Source of the DNA: JACCVL01 sp963695375
GTDB lineage: Bacteria; Actinomycetota; Actinomycetes; Propionibacteriales; Nocardioidaceae
DNA: 64,000 nucleotides
Direction of reading: 5' to 3'
NCBI GenBank assembly: GCA_963695375.1
Contig: OY968767.1
Coordinates: 682,001-746,000 of the forward strand
Part shown: one piece after another, positions 25,479 to 33,904 of the stretch
Layout of the letters: each line of letters opens with the position of its first letter
Position numbering within the stretch: position 1 is the stretch's first letter
Made by a program: the position numbers and the translations under genes
The notes under the pieces: model-generated
The model's database searches: none
What the model was told of the DNA's origin: nothing
What the model saw: the letters and a program-made list of their open reading frames with translations, nothing else

Positions 25479-25529
25479 ACCCCTAGGTTCTACCCCTGGC
25501 CCAACGGTCTCTGCGCCCCGCCCAGGGGT
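25479..25529 (+). promoter_or_regulatory. ACCCCT boxes upstream of the molybdoenzyme operon
   Basis: ACCCCTAGG at 25479-25487 and ACCCCTGG at 25492-25499 form a 13-base-phased direct repeat. The second is complementary to CCAGGGGT at 25522-25529. They lie 18 to 68 bases before the first gene of the operon, where a regulator would act. CsoR-family operators use similar ACCCC/GGGGT arms, but this assignment is a guess. Confidence 0.35.
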
Positions 25530-25546
25530 GCCACGGGAGGTGCGCG

Positions 25547-27064
25547 GTGCGGTACGGGTTCGCCCTGGACCAGCGGACGTGCATCGGGTGCCATGCCTGC
25601 ACGGTCGCCTGCAAGACCGAGCACCAGGTCCCGGTGGGCCAGTTCCGCACCTGGGTCAAGTACGTCGACAAGGGTGCCTACCCGTCGACGACCCGCGACT
25701 TCGGCGTGATGCGCTGCAACCACTGCACGGACGCGCCCTGCGTGAAGATCTGCCCGACCCAGGCGCTGTTCAAGCGGGACGACGGGATCGTGGACTTCGA
25801 CGGTGACCGCTGCATCGGCTGCAAGGCGTGCATGCAGGGCTGTCCCTACGACGCCATCTACATCGACAAGGACACGTCGACGGCGGCGAAGTGCAACTTC
25901 TGCGCCCACCGCGTCGACGAAGGGCTGGAGCCGGCCTGCGTCGTGGTCTGCCCCACCGAGTCGATCTGGGTGGGGGACCTCGACGACCCTGACAGCGCGA
26001 TCACCCGGCTGGTGTCGACCCACGACACGGCGGTCCGCGCGCCCGAACAGAACACCGGGCCCAACGTCTTCTACCTCGGCGCCGATCGGGCGGTCCTGGA
26101 ACCGCTCGAGGCACCACCGGCCGCGAGCTACGTGTGGTCGAACCCGGACGAACACCGGCGGGAGGTCGCCGTCGACCTGCCGGTCGACCCGACGACGAAC
26201 GCCCAGACCACACTGAACACGGCGCACCCACGACCGTGGGGCTGGCGGGTCACCACCTACCTGTGGACCAAGGCGTTCGGCGCCGGGGCGCTGATGCTCG
26301 CGGCGGTAGCGATCGCGGTCGGCATCGACCTCGGTCAGATCGGCGACGTGGTGGCCCCGGCCGTCGCGCTGATCGGCACCGGGGTCACCGGCGCGCTGCT
26401 GGTCTGGGACCTGAAGCGCCCGGAACGGTTCCTCTACATCTTCTTGAAGGCCAATCCCACGTCGTGGGTCTTCCTCGGCGCCGTAGTACTCGCGGTCTAC
26501 TCCGGGCTGGCCAGTCTGTGGCTGCTGGCCGGTCTGCTGGGCGAGTCCGGCTGGATCGACCTGCTGGCCCTCCCCACGGGGCTGGCCGGGTTGATGACGG
26601 CGGCGTACACGGGATTCCTCTTCGGCCAGGCGGAGGGCCGCGACCTCTGGCAGTCGCCTCTGCTGTTCTGGCACCTCGTCGTCCAAGCGGTGATGGTCGG
26701 AGCCGGCGTCCTCGTCGTGGTGGAGCCGTTCGTCGACCTGTCGGCCGACGCGCAGGAGTTCCTCGTCCGGGCCCTCGTCCTCGGCACGGTGGGACACCTG
26801 GCCATGCTGGCCGTCGAGTACGGCGGCCAGCACGCCACCCGCGGCGCGGCGACGGCCGCTCATATGGTCACCCACGGCCGGTACGCGGCGCTGTTCTGGT
26901 GGGCGGCCGTCGGCGGCTGTGTGGTCGCCGCGCTGCTCGGGGCGCTGGACTGGTCGACACCGATCTCCGTGTTCGCGGTGCTGTCGGCCCTGCTGGTCCA
27001 AGCCGCGCTGCTCGCCTACGAGAGTGTCTTCGTCCGCGCCGGCCAGGACGTCCCGCTGTCGTGA
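25547..27064 (+). CDS. Fused 4Fe-4S ferredoxin and NrfD-type membrane subunit
   Basis: A 505-residue fusion. Residues 1-190 form an NrfC/DmsB-type ferredoxin with four cysteine clusters (CIGCHACTVAC, CNHCTDAPCVKIC, CIGCKACMQGC, and a CNFC pair with a later CVVVC). Residues 235-500 form an NrfD/PsrC-type quinone-interacting membrane domain of about eight segments. It would pass electrons between the catalytic molybdenum subunit and the quinone pool. In most complexes these are two proteins (SoeB and SoeC, PsrB and PsrC). GTG 25547 has GGGAGG seven bases upstream. The catalytic subunit gene follows after 57 bases. Confidence 0.9.
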   Translation: MRYGFALDQRTCIGCHACTVACKTEHQVPVGQFRTWVKYVDKGAYPSTTRDFGVMRCNHCTDAPCVKICPTQALFKRDDGIVDFDGDRCIGCKACMQGCPYDAIYIDKDTSTAAKCNFCAHRVDEGLEPACVVVCPTESIWVGDLDDPDSAITRLVSTHDTAVRAPEQNTGPNVFYLGADRAVLEPLEAPPAASYVWSNPDEHRREVAVDLPVDPTTNAQTTLNTAHPRPWGWRVTTYLWTKAFGAGALMLAAVAIAVGIDLGQIGDVVAPAVALIGTGVTGALLVWDLKRPERFLYIFLKANPTSWVFLGAVVLAVYSGLASLWLLAGLLGESGWIDLLALPTGLAGLMTAAYTGFLFGQAEGRDLWQSPLLFWHLVVQAVMVGAGVLVVVEPFVDLSADAQEFLVRALVLGTVGHLAMLAVEYGGQHATRGAATAAHMVTHGRYAALFWWAAVGGCVVAALLGALDWSTPISVFAVLSALLVQAALLAYESVFVRAGQDVPLS

Positions 27065-27121
27065 TCCGGCTGCTGTGCCCGTTGTGAGCGACTGCATGAG
27101 CCGACGAGAGGACCTGGTGCC

Positions 27122-30043
27122 ATGAGCCCGCACGACGCCGCCAGCCCGACTGCCGAGTCACCGTCCACGACGCAGCCGGCCCCGGCGGCACCCGACGTGG
27201 AGCCCCGATCCAGGCCGGACGACGACCTGCCGGGGCTTCGGACCCGGTGGGGCCTGCGCAACTACCCGCCGGTCGAAGAGTGGGACCACCACGTCCAGTA
27301 CGACGCGAAGGCGCACCCGCGCAAGGTGCCGCACGAGTACATGCTGGTGCCCACGACCTGCTTCAACTGCGAGTCGGCGTGCGGCCTGCTGGCGTACGTC
27401 GACAAGGAGGATCTCTCGATCCGCAAGGTCGAGGGCAACCCGGCGCACCCGGGTTCGCGGGGCCGCAACTGCGCCAAGGGGCCGGCGACGATCAACCAGA
27501 TCGACGATCCCGAGCGGATCCTGCATCCGCTGCGACGTACCGGAGCCCGCGGCGCCGGCGGCTGGGAGCGGGTCTCGTGGGACGAGGCGCTGGACGACAT
27601 CGCCGGCCGGATCCGGGCCGCGATCCTGGCGGACCGGCACAACGAGGTGATGTACCACGTCGGCCGCCCCGGAGAGGATGGGTTCGCCGAGCGGTTCCTG
27701 CTCGCCTGGGGCGTGGACGGGCACAACACGCACACCAACATCTGCTCCGCCGGGGCCCGGCTCGGGCTGTCCCTGTGGGGTGGCTACGACCGGCCGTCGC
27801 CGGACCACGCGAACGCCCGCGTGATCCTGCTGCTGTCCAGCCACCTGGAGACCGGTCACTACTTCAACCCGCACGCCCAGCGGATCATGGAGGGCAAGGC
27901 AAACGGCGCGAAGCTGGTCGTCGTCGACCCCCGGCTGTCCAACACCGCGTCACACGCGGATGTCTGGCTCACCCCCTGGCCGGGCAGCGAAGCGGCGATC
28001 CTGCTGGCGGTGGCTGGGCATCTGCTTCGGACCCGTCGGATCGCGCACGACTACATCGAGCGCTGGGTGAACTGGCGGACCTACCTGCAGAACGTCCACC
28101 CGGACGCCGCCGAGGACTTCGCCACCTTCCTCGACCTGCTCGAGGCCGACTACGCGCGGTACACCTTCGAGTTCGCCGCCGAGGAGGCGCAGATCCCGGT
28201 CGAGCAGGTCGCCCGGCTGGCCGAGATCGTGGCCGAGGCCGACGGCCGGCTGTCCGCACACGTCTGGCGCTCCGCGGCGGCCGGGAACCACGGCGGGTGG
28301 ATGGTGGCGCGGGCCCTGTTCTTCCTGGTCGTGCTGACCGGCAGCGTCGGCACCGAAGGGGGGACCAGCCCGAACGGCTGGGACAAGTTCATCCCGCACG
28401 GTCCGGACATGCCGGGCGGCCACGACCGGTGGAACGAGATGATCTGGCCGCGGGAGTACCCGCTGGCGACCAACGAGATGTCCATCCTGCTCCCGCACTT
28501 CCTGCAGGACGGGCGCGGCCGGCTCGAGGTGTACTTCTCCCGGGTCTACAACCCCATCTGGACGAACCCCGACGGGTTCAGCTGGATGGAGGCGCTCACC
28601 GACGAGGATCGCGTCGGCTGCCACGTGGCGTTGACGCCGACCTGGTCGGAGACCGCGGAGTTCGCCGACTACGTGCTGCCGATGGGGCACTCCACGGAGC
28701 GACACGACACGCACTCGTACGAGACCCATGCCGGCAAGTGGCTCGGCTTCCGGCAGCCGGTGCGCCGGGTGGCGATGGAGAAGATGGGCCGGGTGTTCGC
28801 CGACACCCGGGACATCAACCCCGGCGAGGTGTGGGAGGAGAACGAGTTCTGGTTCGAGCTGTCCTGGCGGATCGACCCGGACGGTGCCCTGGGCATCCGG
28901 CGGTACTTCGAGTCCCCGTACCGCCCCGGCGAGAAGGTCACCGTCGACGAGTACTACCGCTACGTCTTCGAGAACAACGTGCCCGGGCTGCCGGAGAAGG
29001 CGGCCGAGCTGGGACTCACCCCGCTCGAGTACATGCGCAAGTTCGGCGTCGTCGAGGTCCAGTCCGACATCTACCGCGTGGACGAGCGGCCACTCACCGA
29101 CGCAGAGACCGAGGGCGCCGAGCCGGACGCCGACGGAGTGCTGCGCAAGCCGGTCGGGATGGACACGCAGGTGCCGCTGGTGGGCGAGGCGGGAGCGGTC
29201 GGGGTCGAGCACGCCGACGGCAGCCGCACCTTCGGCTGGCTGACCCCGTCCCGCAAGCTGGAGCTGTACTCGACTGCCATGCGGGACTGGGGGTGGGCCG
29301 AGCACGCCACGCCCGGCTACATCGAGTCGCACGTCAGCCGCCGGACCGTCGACCTCCAAGCCGGCGAGCTCGTCCTGGTGCCGACGTTCCGGCTTCCGAC
29401 GCTGATCCACACCCGCTCCGGGAACGCGAAGTACCTCAACGAGCTGAGCAACTCGCACCCGCTCTGGCTGAACACCGACGACGCGGCCAGACACGGCGTC
29501 GGCACCGGCGACCTGGTCCGGATCAGCACGAAGATCGGCTACTTCGTCGCCCGAGTTTGGGTGACCGAGGCCATCCGGCCCGGTGTGTGCGCCCTCTCCC
29601 ACCACATGGGCCGCTGGCGGCTGCGCGACGGCGAGGGCAGCCGCTGGGTCACCGGGCGCGTCGACCTGACGCACCCGGACGGGGAGTCGAGCTGGTTCCT
29701 GCGCTACGTGGACGGAGTGAAGGCGTTCGCCTCCACCGACCCCGACAGCGGACGGATCTCGTGGGACGACCCCGGGGTGCACCAGAACCTCACCTTCCCG
29801 GTGCAGCCGGACCCCTGGTCGGGGATGCACTGCTGGTTGCAGCACGTCCGGATGGAGCCGGCACACGCCGGTGACGAGTACGGCGACGTCTACGTCGACA
29901 CCGCCCGCTCCCGCGAGGTCTACCGGGAGTGGATCGCCAAGGCGAAGGCCAGCCTCGGGCCGGGCAACCAGCGTCGACCCGAGTTCATGATGCGCCCGGT
30001 GATGCCCGTGCGCAGTGCCTACCGAGTGCAGGACGGGGCATGA
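27122..30043 (+). CDS. Molybdopterin oxidoreductase catalytic subunit (SoeA/PsrA-like)
   Basis: A 973-residue bis-MGD enzyme of the DMSO reductase superfamily. An FS0 [4Fe-4S] site is formed by C80, C83, C87 and C117. The likely molybdenum ligand is C208 in TNICSAGARLG, as in sulfur-compound and formate enzymes. The molydopterin-binding domain (MopB C-terminal) fills the last 150 residues. The N-terminus is a disordered Pro/Ser/Asp stretch without a twin-arginine signal, so the subunit should stay in the cytoplasm. That resembles the sulfite dehydrogenase SoeABC more than periplasmic polysulfide or tetrathionate reductases. The true substrate cannot be read from sequence. It overlaps the Mrp gene as ATGA. 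Confidence 0.88.
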   Translation: MSPHDAASPTAESPSTTQPAPAAPDVEPRSRPDDDLPGLRTRWGLRNYPPVEEWDHHVQYDAKAHPRKVPHEYMLVPTTCFNCESACGLLAYVDKEDLSIRKVEGNPAHPGSRGRNCAKGPATINQIDDPERILHPLRRTGARGAGGWERVSWDEALDDIAGRIRAAILADRHNEVMYHVGRPGEDGFAERFLLAWGVDGHNTHTNICSAGARLGLSLWGGYDRPSPDHANARVILLLSSHLETGHYFNPHAQRIMEGKANGAKLVVVDPRLSNTASHADVWLTPWPGSEAAILLAVAGHLLRTRRIAHDYIERWVNWRTYLQNVHPDAAEDFATFLDLLEADYARYTFEFAAEEAQIPVEQVARLAEIVAEADGRLSAHVWRSAAAGNHGGWMVARALFFLVVLTGSVGTEGGTSPNGWDKFIPHGPDMPGGHDRWNEMIWPREYPLATNEMSILLPHFLQDGRGRLEVYFSRVYNPIWTNPDGFSWMEALTDEDRVGCHVALTPTWSETAEFADYVLPMGHSTERHDTHSYETHAGKWLGFRQPVRRVAMEKMGRVFADTRDINPGEVWEENEFWFELSWRIDPDGALGIRRYFESPYRPGEKVTVDEYYRYVFENNVPGLPEKAAELGLTPLEYMRKFGVVEVQSDIYRVDERPLTDAETEGAEPDADGVLRKPVGMDTQVPLVGEAGAVGVEHADGSRTFGWLTPSRKLELYSTAMRDWGWAEHATPGYIESHVSRRTVDLQAGELVLVPTFRLPTLIHTRSGNAKYLNELSNSHPLWLNTDDAARHGVGTGDLVRISTKIGYFVARVWVTEAIRPGVCALSHHMGRWRLRDGEGSRWVTGRVDLTHPDGESSWFLRYVDGVKAFASTDPDSGRISWDDPGVHQNLTFPVQPDPWSGMHCWLQHVRMEPAHAGDEYGDVYVDTARSREVYREWIAKAKASLGPGNQRRPEFMMRPVMPVRSAYRVQDGA

Positions 30044-31182
30044 GCGTGCCCACGGCTCGGGCCCTGTTCCGGGGTGGCGCCCGGGCCGCCCCGGTCGACG
30101 TGCAGGCTCTGCGTACGGCCGTCGGCGCCGTGCTGGAGCCGCAGCTGACGATGACGCTCGCGGAGGCGGACCTGCTCCGGGATGTCGTGGCGCCGGCCCA
30201 CGGCCCGATCCGGGTCGAGCTGTCGCTGCTGGCGCCGGACGGGCCGGAGCGCTCCGTGCTCACGGCGGGAGTCGAGGCCGCCGTCCGCTCGCTCTGCCCC
30301 GGTCGAGACGTGTCCGTCGTGGCGGTTGCACTGGACGAGCCCCGGCGAGTGGCTCTCGGCCAGCGGTTGCGAGCGCGCGCCGACCGTACCGGCCGGGACG
30401 GCTCGACCCGGGTCTACGCGATAGCGAGCGGGAAGGGCGGGGTGGGGAAGTCCAGCGTGACCGCCAACCTGGCCGTCGCCCTCGCGGATCAGGGGCTGCG
30501 CGTCGGCGTCCTGGACGCGGACGTGTGGGGGTATTCCGTGCCCCGGCTGTTCGGCGTCCGGCAGCCACCCGTCGCCGTGGCCGGGATGATGCTGCCCCTG
30601 GCGGCGCACGGCGTCCAGCTGATGAGCGTCGGCTTCTTCGTCGAGGATGACGAGCCGGTGATGTGGCGTGGTCCGATGCTGCACAAGGCGATCGAGCAGT
30701 TTGTGCACGACGTCGCCTGGGGAGACCTCGACGTCTTGCTCGTCGACCTGCCGCCGGGGACGGGGGACGTCCAGCTGTCCCTGCTCGAGCAGCTGCCGGA
30801 CGCCGCGTTCGTCGTGGTGACCACCCCGCAGGCTGCCGCCGTCGAGGTGGCGGCACGGGTCGGCCGGATGGCGCTCGATGCACGGCTCCCGGTCGCCGGG
30901 GTGGTCGAGAACATGGCCGGTGTGGCCTGCTCCTGCTGCGGCACCGTCAACGACGTGTTCGGCGAGGCCGGTGGCGCCGACCTGGCGCGGCGGCTCGACA
31001 CCGCCCTGCTGGGCAGCGTCCCGCTGGACCGCGAGCTCCGCACCGCCGGCGACCGCGGGGTCCCCGTGGTGCGCTCGGCGCCGGACTCCCCGTCCGCGAC
31101 CGTGCTTGCTCGGGTCGCGGCGGACCTGCCGGTGGTCCGCCGCAGCCTGGTCGGCCGGTCCCTCCCGCTCAGCGTCGTCTGA
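30040..31182 (+). CDS. Mrp/ApbC-type P-loop ATPase
   Basis: A 380-residue Mrp/NBP35-like iron-sulfur carrier. Residues 20-105 form a diverged DUF59-like N-terminal region. The deviant Walker A motif SGKGGVGKSS is near residue 130, DADVWGYS follows, and a C-terminal CSCCG cysteine motif could hold a bridging cluster. Coupling to the molybdoenzyme gene through an ATGA overlap suggests that it delivers clusters to that complex. It is more diverged than a housekeeping Mrp, which supports a dedicated role. Confidence 0.87.
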   Translation: MSVPTARALFRGGARAAPVDVQALRTAVGAVLEPQLTMTLAEADLLRDVVAPAHGPIRVELSLLAPDGPERSVLTAGVEAAVRSLCPGRDVSVVAVALDEPRRVALGQRLRARADRTGRDGSTRVYAIASGKGGVGKSSVTANLAVALADQGLRVGVLDADVWGYSVPRLFGVRQPPVAVAGMMLPLAAHGVQLMSVGFFVEDDEPVMWRGPMLHKAIEQFVHDVAWGDLDVLLVDLPPGTGDVQLSLLEQLPDAAFVVVTTPQAAAVEVAARVGRMALDARLPVAGVVENMAGVACSCCGTVNDVFGEAGGADLARRLDTALLGSVPLDRELRTAGDRGVPVVRSAPDSPSATVLARVAADLPVVRRSLVGRSLPLSVV

Positions 31183-31193
31183 CCCCCGCCGTC

Positions 31194-31224
31194 CACCCCC
31201 TCCCCCTCTCCCCCTCCCCCTCCC
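31194..31224 (+). repeat. C-rich pyrimidine tract after the Mrp gene
   Basis: About 30 bases of almost pure C/T with repeated C4-C5 runs, directly before repeat A3. The minus strand therefore has at least four G4-G5 runs able to form a G-quadruplex. The sense RNA is C-rich and G-poor, as at Rho-utilisation sites. Confidence 0.7.
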
Positions 31225-31245
31225 CACGATCCGCGACTTCTGCAG
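31225..31245 (+). repeat. Family A repeat, copy A3
   Basis: Core CACGATCCGCGACTT followed by CTGCAG, 43 bases after the Mrp stop, in sense orientation and behind a C-rich tract. Confidence 0.87.
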
Positions 31246-31257
31246 GCGGGCCCGCGG

Positions 31258-31303
31258 GACGTCATACAACGCGCCGGCAATAGACCCCCATACGTATGAC
31301 GTC
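31258..31303 (-). repeat. Family B palindromic repeat, copy B4
   Basis: A 46-bp copy in reverse orientation with perfect ends, GACGTCATAC and GTATGACGTC. It forms a tandem pair with B5 at a 62-base period. Confidence 0.9.
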
Positions 31304-31319
31304 CTGGCCACCCGCGCGG

Positions 31320-31365
31320 GACGTCATACAACGCGCCGGCAATATCCCCCCATACGTATGACGTC
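31320..31365 (-). repeat. Family B palindromic repeat, copy B5
   Basis: Identical to B4 except for two adjacent bases in the spacer, so the pair looks like a recent duplication. It lies 40 bases from the stop of the convergent DUF202 gene. Confidence 0.9.
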
Positions 31366-31405
31366 CTGGTGGGGCAGCCCGCTAAGCGGCCCCCGCGGAC
31401 GCGGG

Positions 31406-31732
31406 TCACACACCCAGGACGAGAGCCACCAGGCTCACCGACAGCACGAACGCGGCCAACGCGAACAGCACACCCCGCTGCACCGGCGACCAGCCGCGAA
31501 GCAGCCTCCGATGCAACGCTCGGTGCCGCAACGGTGTCCCGACGAGGATGAGCAACACCCCCACGGCCATCACGACGACACCGAACACCAGCAGGACGCG
31601 GGCCTGCCGACTGTCACCCCCATGGACGAGCAGCGCGCCGACCGTGCTGACGCCGAACCCGGTCCGCTCCCAGGCGAGCGCCGTCCGCTCGAGGGCCGCG
31701 ACCTGGCCGTCAGAGTCCGGCGCCGACGTCAC
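31406..31732 (-). CDS. DUF202 family membrane protein
   Basis: A 108-residue protein with three membrane segments. The DUF202 signature ALERTALAWERTGFGVSTVG is at about residues 12-31. The GTG start overlaps the stop of the upstream DUF202 gene as GTGA. DUF202 proteins are small inner-membrane proteins of unknown function often found in tandem; they are also common beside SulP transporters, as here. An upstream open stretch in the same frame overlaps the neighbour and is not used. Confidence 0.8.
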   Translation of the reverse strand: MTSAPDSDGQVAALERTALAWERTGFGVSTVGALLVHGGDSRQARVLLVFGVVVMAVGVLLILVGTPLRHRALHRRLLRGWSPVQRGVLFALAAFVLSVSLVALVLGV

Positions 31733-32085
31733 AGCAGGGCCAGCACCAGGACGAGCAAGGCACAGGCGGCCACGCCCCCGGACACGATCCGCAGCAGGGA
31801 GGGCGGCGGCAGCGACTGCCCGGTACGCAGGGCGAGCTCGGCTCGCTCCCAGCGCCGGAAGCTGACCGCCGCCACCACGCTGGCGAGCAGCAACAGCAGG
31901 ATCCCGACCGCATGGCGCGACCACGACGGCCCGAACTCGGGCACCAGAGTGAGCACCGCGACACCACCCGCGACGATCGCCAGCGAGGTACGGATCCAGG
32001 CAAGGAACGTGCGCTCGTTGGCCAGGCTGAACCGATAGTCGGGATCACTGCCGACCTCGGTCGGGCCCCGCTTGTCCCAGCGCAT
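31729..32085 (-). CDS. DUF202 (YidH-type) membrane protein
   Basis: A 118-residue protein with three membrane segments. The longer DUF202 signature FSLANERTFLAWIRTSLAI is at about residues 16-34. It is the first gene of the DUF202 pair and diverges from the SulP gene across a repeat-filled 208-base region. ATG 32085 is chosen because upstream frame extension runs through repeats. The function is unknown. Confidence 0.85.
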   Translation of the reverse strand: MRWDKRGPTEVGSDPDYRFSLANERTFLAWIRTSLAIVAGGVAVLTLVPEFGPSWSRHAVGILLLLLASVVAAVSFRRWERAELALRTGQSLPPPSLLRIVSGGVAACALLVLVLALL

Positions 32086-32125
32086 CAGCCCCACGCCTCC
32101 TTCGCTCCGAGCCCCCACCCCCGGT

Positions 32126-32170
32126 GCACGATCCGCGACTTCTGCCGCCTGCACAAGTCGCGGATCGTGC
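32126..32170. repeat. Family A inverted pair, copies A4 and A5
   Basis: GCACGATCCGCGACTT at 32126-32141 is exactly complementary to 32155-32170, with a 13-base loop. Both ends carry the family A core. Unlike most copies, this pair lies between divergent genes, not after a gene. Confidence 0.85.
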
Positions 32171-32191
32171 CCGGGTGAGGGACGCCGCCGG

Positions 32192-32212
32192 CTGCAAAAG
32201 TCGCGGATCGTG
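32192..32212 (-). repeat. Family A repeat, copy A6
   Basis: A full minus-strand copy with the TTTTGCAG variant tail seen in A1 and A2. It lies 82 bases before the SulP start and is backed by a G-rich plus strand (C-rich minus strand). Confidence 0.83.
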
Positions 32213-32293
32213 ACCAGGGGGTGGGAGGCGCTATCGTCACCTGACCGGTTGTCCGGACCGGGTGCTCCAACTCCGAACCTAGCCGGAGGGTGC

Positions 32294-33904
32294 ATGAGCC
32301 GTCGACGTGTACGGATCACCCCACCCCGACGCGGAGACGTCGTCGCCGGGGTCAGCGTGGCACTCGTCCTCATCCCGCAGTCGCTCGCCTACGCCACACT
32401 GGCCGGAGTGCCGGCCGTGCACGGCCTCTATGCCGCCGTGGCCTCGACCCTGGCGGCGGGTGTGATCGGCTCCTCCCCCTATCTCCAGACCGGCCCGGTG
32501 GCTCTGACCAGCCTGCTGACCCTGGGAGCGCTCGCGACCACCGTCGAACCGGGCTCCGCCGACTTCGCGGCGCACGCGGCGTTGCTGGCGCTGGTCGTCG
32601 GCGCCGTCCGCATCCTGCTGGGGGTGCTGCGGCTCGGAGTGGTCGCCTATCTGATGAGCCAGCCGGTGGTGGCCGCCTTCACGGTGGCGGCGGCGCTGCT
32701 GATCGTGGCCTCCCAGGCGCCGGCACTGGTGGGCACCGAGTCGGGAGACACCAACCCGGTGATCGCCGCCGCGCAGGCCCTCCAGGACGCGCCGAGCTGG
32801 AACTGGTGGGGCATCGGCATCGGCCTCACCGTGCTCGCGGTGACCCTGCTGAGCAGGCGGATCCACCCGCTGCTGCCGGGCGCGCTGATCGGGTCACTGG
32901 CGGCGCTCGCCGTGTCCGCCACCGGGACGGTCGACGTCGCCGTCGTCGGCGACATCCCGGACGGGCTGCCGCCGTTGTCGGTGGACCTGCCCTGGGACGC
33001 GCTGGGGTCACTGATCGTCCCCGGAGTGGTGATCGCGTTGATCGGGTTCGCGGAGCCCGCGAGCATCGCCCGCCGGTACGCGACGGAGGACCGGACGCCG
33101 TGGGATCCGGACCGCGAGTTCGTCGGCCAGGGCCTGGCCAACGTGGGGGCCGGTCTGTTCAGCGGATACCCGGTCGGCGGGTCCTTCTCCCGCTCGTCAC
33201 TGAACCGGCTGTCCGGCGCCCGCACTCGCTGGAGCGGGGTGATGACCGGACTGGTCGTGCTCGCCGTGCTGCCGGTGGTGTCGGTGCTCTCCGAACTGCC
33301 CTCGGCTGCCCTGGCCGGCCTGGTGATGGCAGCCGTCCTCCCCCTGCTCGGGATCCGACCGATGACCCGGGCCTGGCAGGTGTCCCGGCCTCAGTTCGTC
33401 GTCACGGTCGTGACCTTCGTGGTGACCGTGGTGGCGGCCCCACGGGTGGAGTGGGGCGTCGTGGTCGGCGTGGCACTCGCCCTGGCCGTGCACCTGTGGC
33501 GCGAGCTGCACCTCGAGATGAAGGTATGGACCGACGGCGCCACCCTGCACGTTCGGCCACAGGGTGTCCTGTACTTCGGGTCGGCGCCGGAGCTCGAAGC
33601 GCGAGTGCTGGCGGTGCTGGCCGAGAACCGGGAGATCCAGAAGGTCTCGATCCACCTCGACCAGCTCGGCAGGGTGGACCTGACCGGGGTGCTGGTGCTG
33701 AACTCCCTCATCGAGGACATGCACGGCGCCGACATCGAGGTCCGCCTGCTCGGCGCTCAGCCACAGGCCCGCCGGGTCCTCGACGCCGTCTTCGAGGACC
33801 GGCTGCCCGGATACGCTGACATGGCGGCCGACGACGACCGAGGCACAGAGGAGGGACCCGATGCCCGACCGGCGTCCGAGGGGACGACGCCTGGACCGCG
33901 CTGA
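32294..33904 (+). CDS. SulP family anion transporter with STAS domain
   Basis: A 536-residue SLC26/SulP protein. The N-terminal membrane domain has about 12-14 segments and the family motif PQSLAYATLAGVPAVHGLYA at about residues 30-50. A STAS domain occupies about residues 415-510. SulP members carry sulfate, bicarbonate or organic anions. Its place beside a sulfur-type molybdoenzyme suggests sulfate or sulfite, but this is inference. ATG 32294 has GGAGGG upstream. The last 44 bases overlap the GntR gene. Confidence 0.9.
   Translation: MSRRRVRITPPRRGDVVAGVSVALVLIPQSLAYATLAGVPAVHGLYAAVASTLAAGVIGSSPYLQTGPVALTSLLTLGALATTVEPGSADFAAHAALLALVVGAVRILLGVLRLGVVAYLMSQPVVAAFTVAAALLIVASQAPALVGTESGDTNPVIAAAQALQDAPSWNWWGIGIGLTVLAVTLLSRRIHPLLPGALIGSLAALAVSATGTVDVAVVGDIPDGLPPLSVDLPWDALGSLIVPGVVIALIGFAEPASIARRYATEDRTPWDPDREFVGQGLANVGAGLFSGYPVGGSFSRSSLNRLSGARTRWSGVMTGLVVLAVLPVVSVLSELPSAALAGLVMAAVLPLLGIRPMTRAWQVSRPQFVVTVVTFVVTVVAAPRVEWGVVVGVALALAVHLWRELHLEMKVWTDGATLHVRPQGVLYFGSAPELEARVLAVLAENREIQKVSIHLDQLGRVDLTGVLVLNSLIEDMHGADIEVRLLGAQPQARRVLDAVFEDRLPGYADMAADDDRGTEEGPDARPASEGTTPGPR

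Noticed and set aside
31729..32373. Long form of the DUF202 protein beginning upstream of 32085
   Set aside because: The extension reads through family A repeats and the start of the SulP gene.
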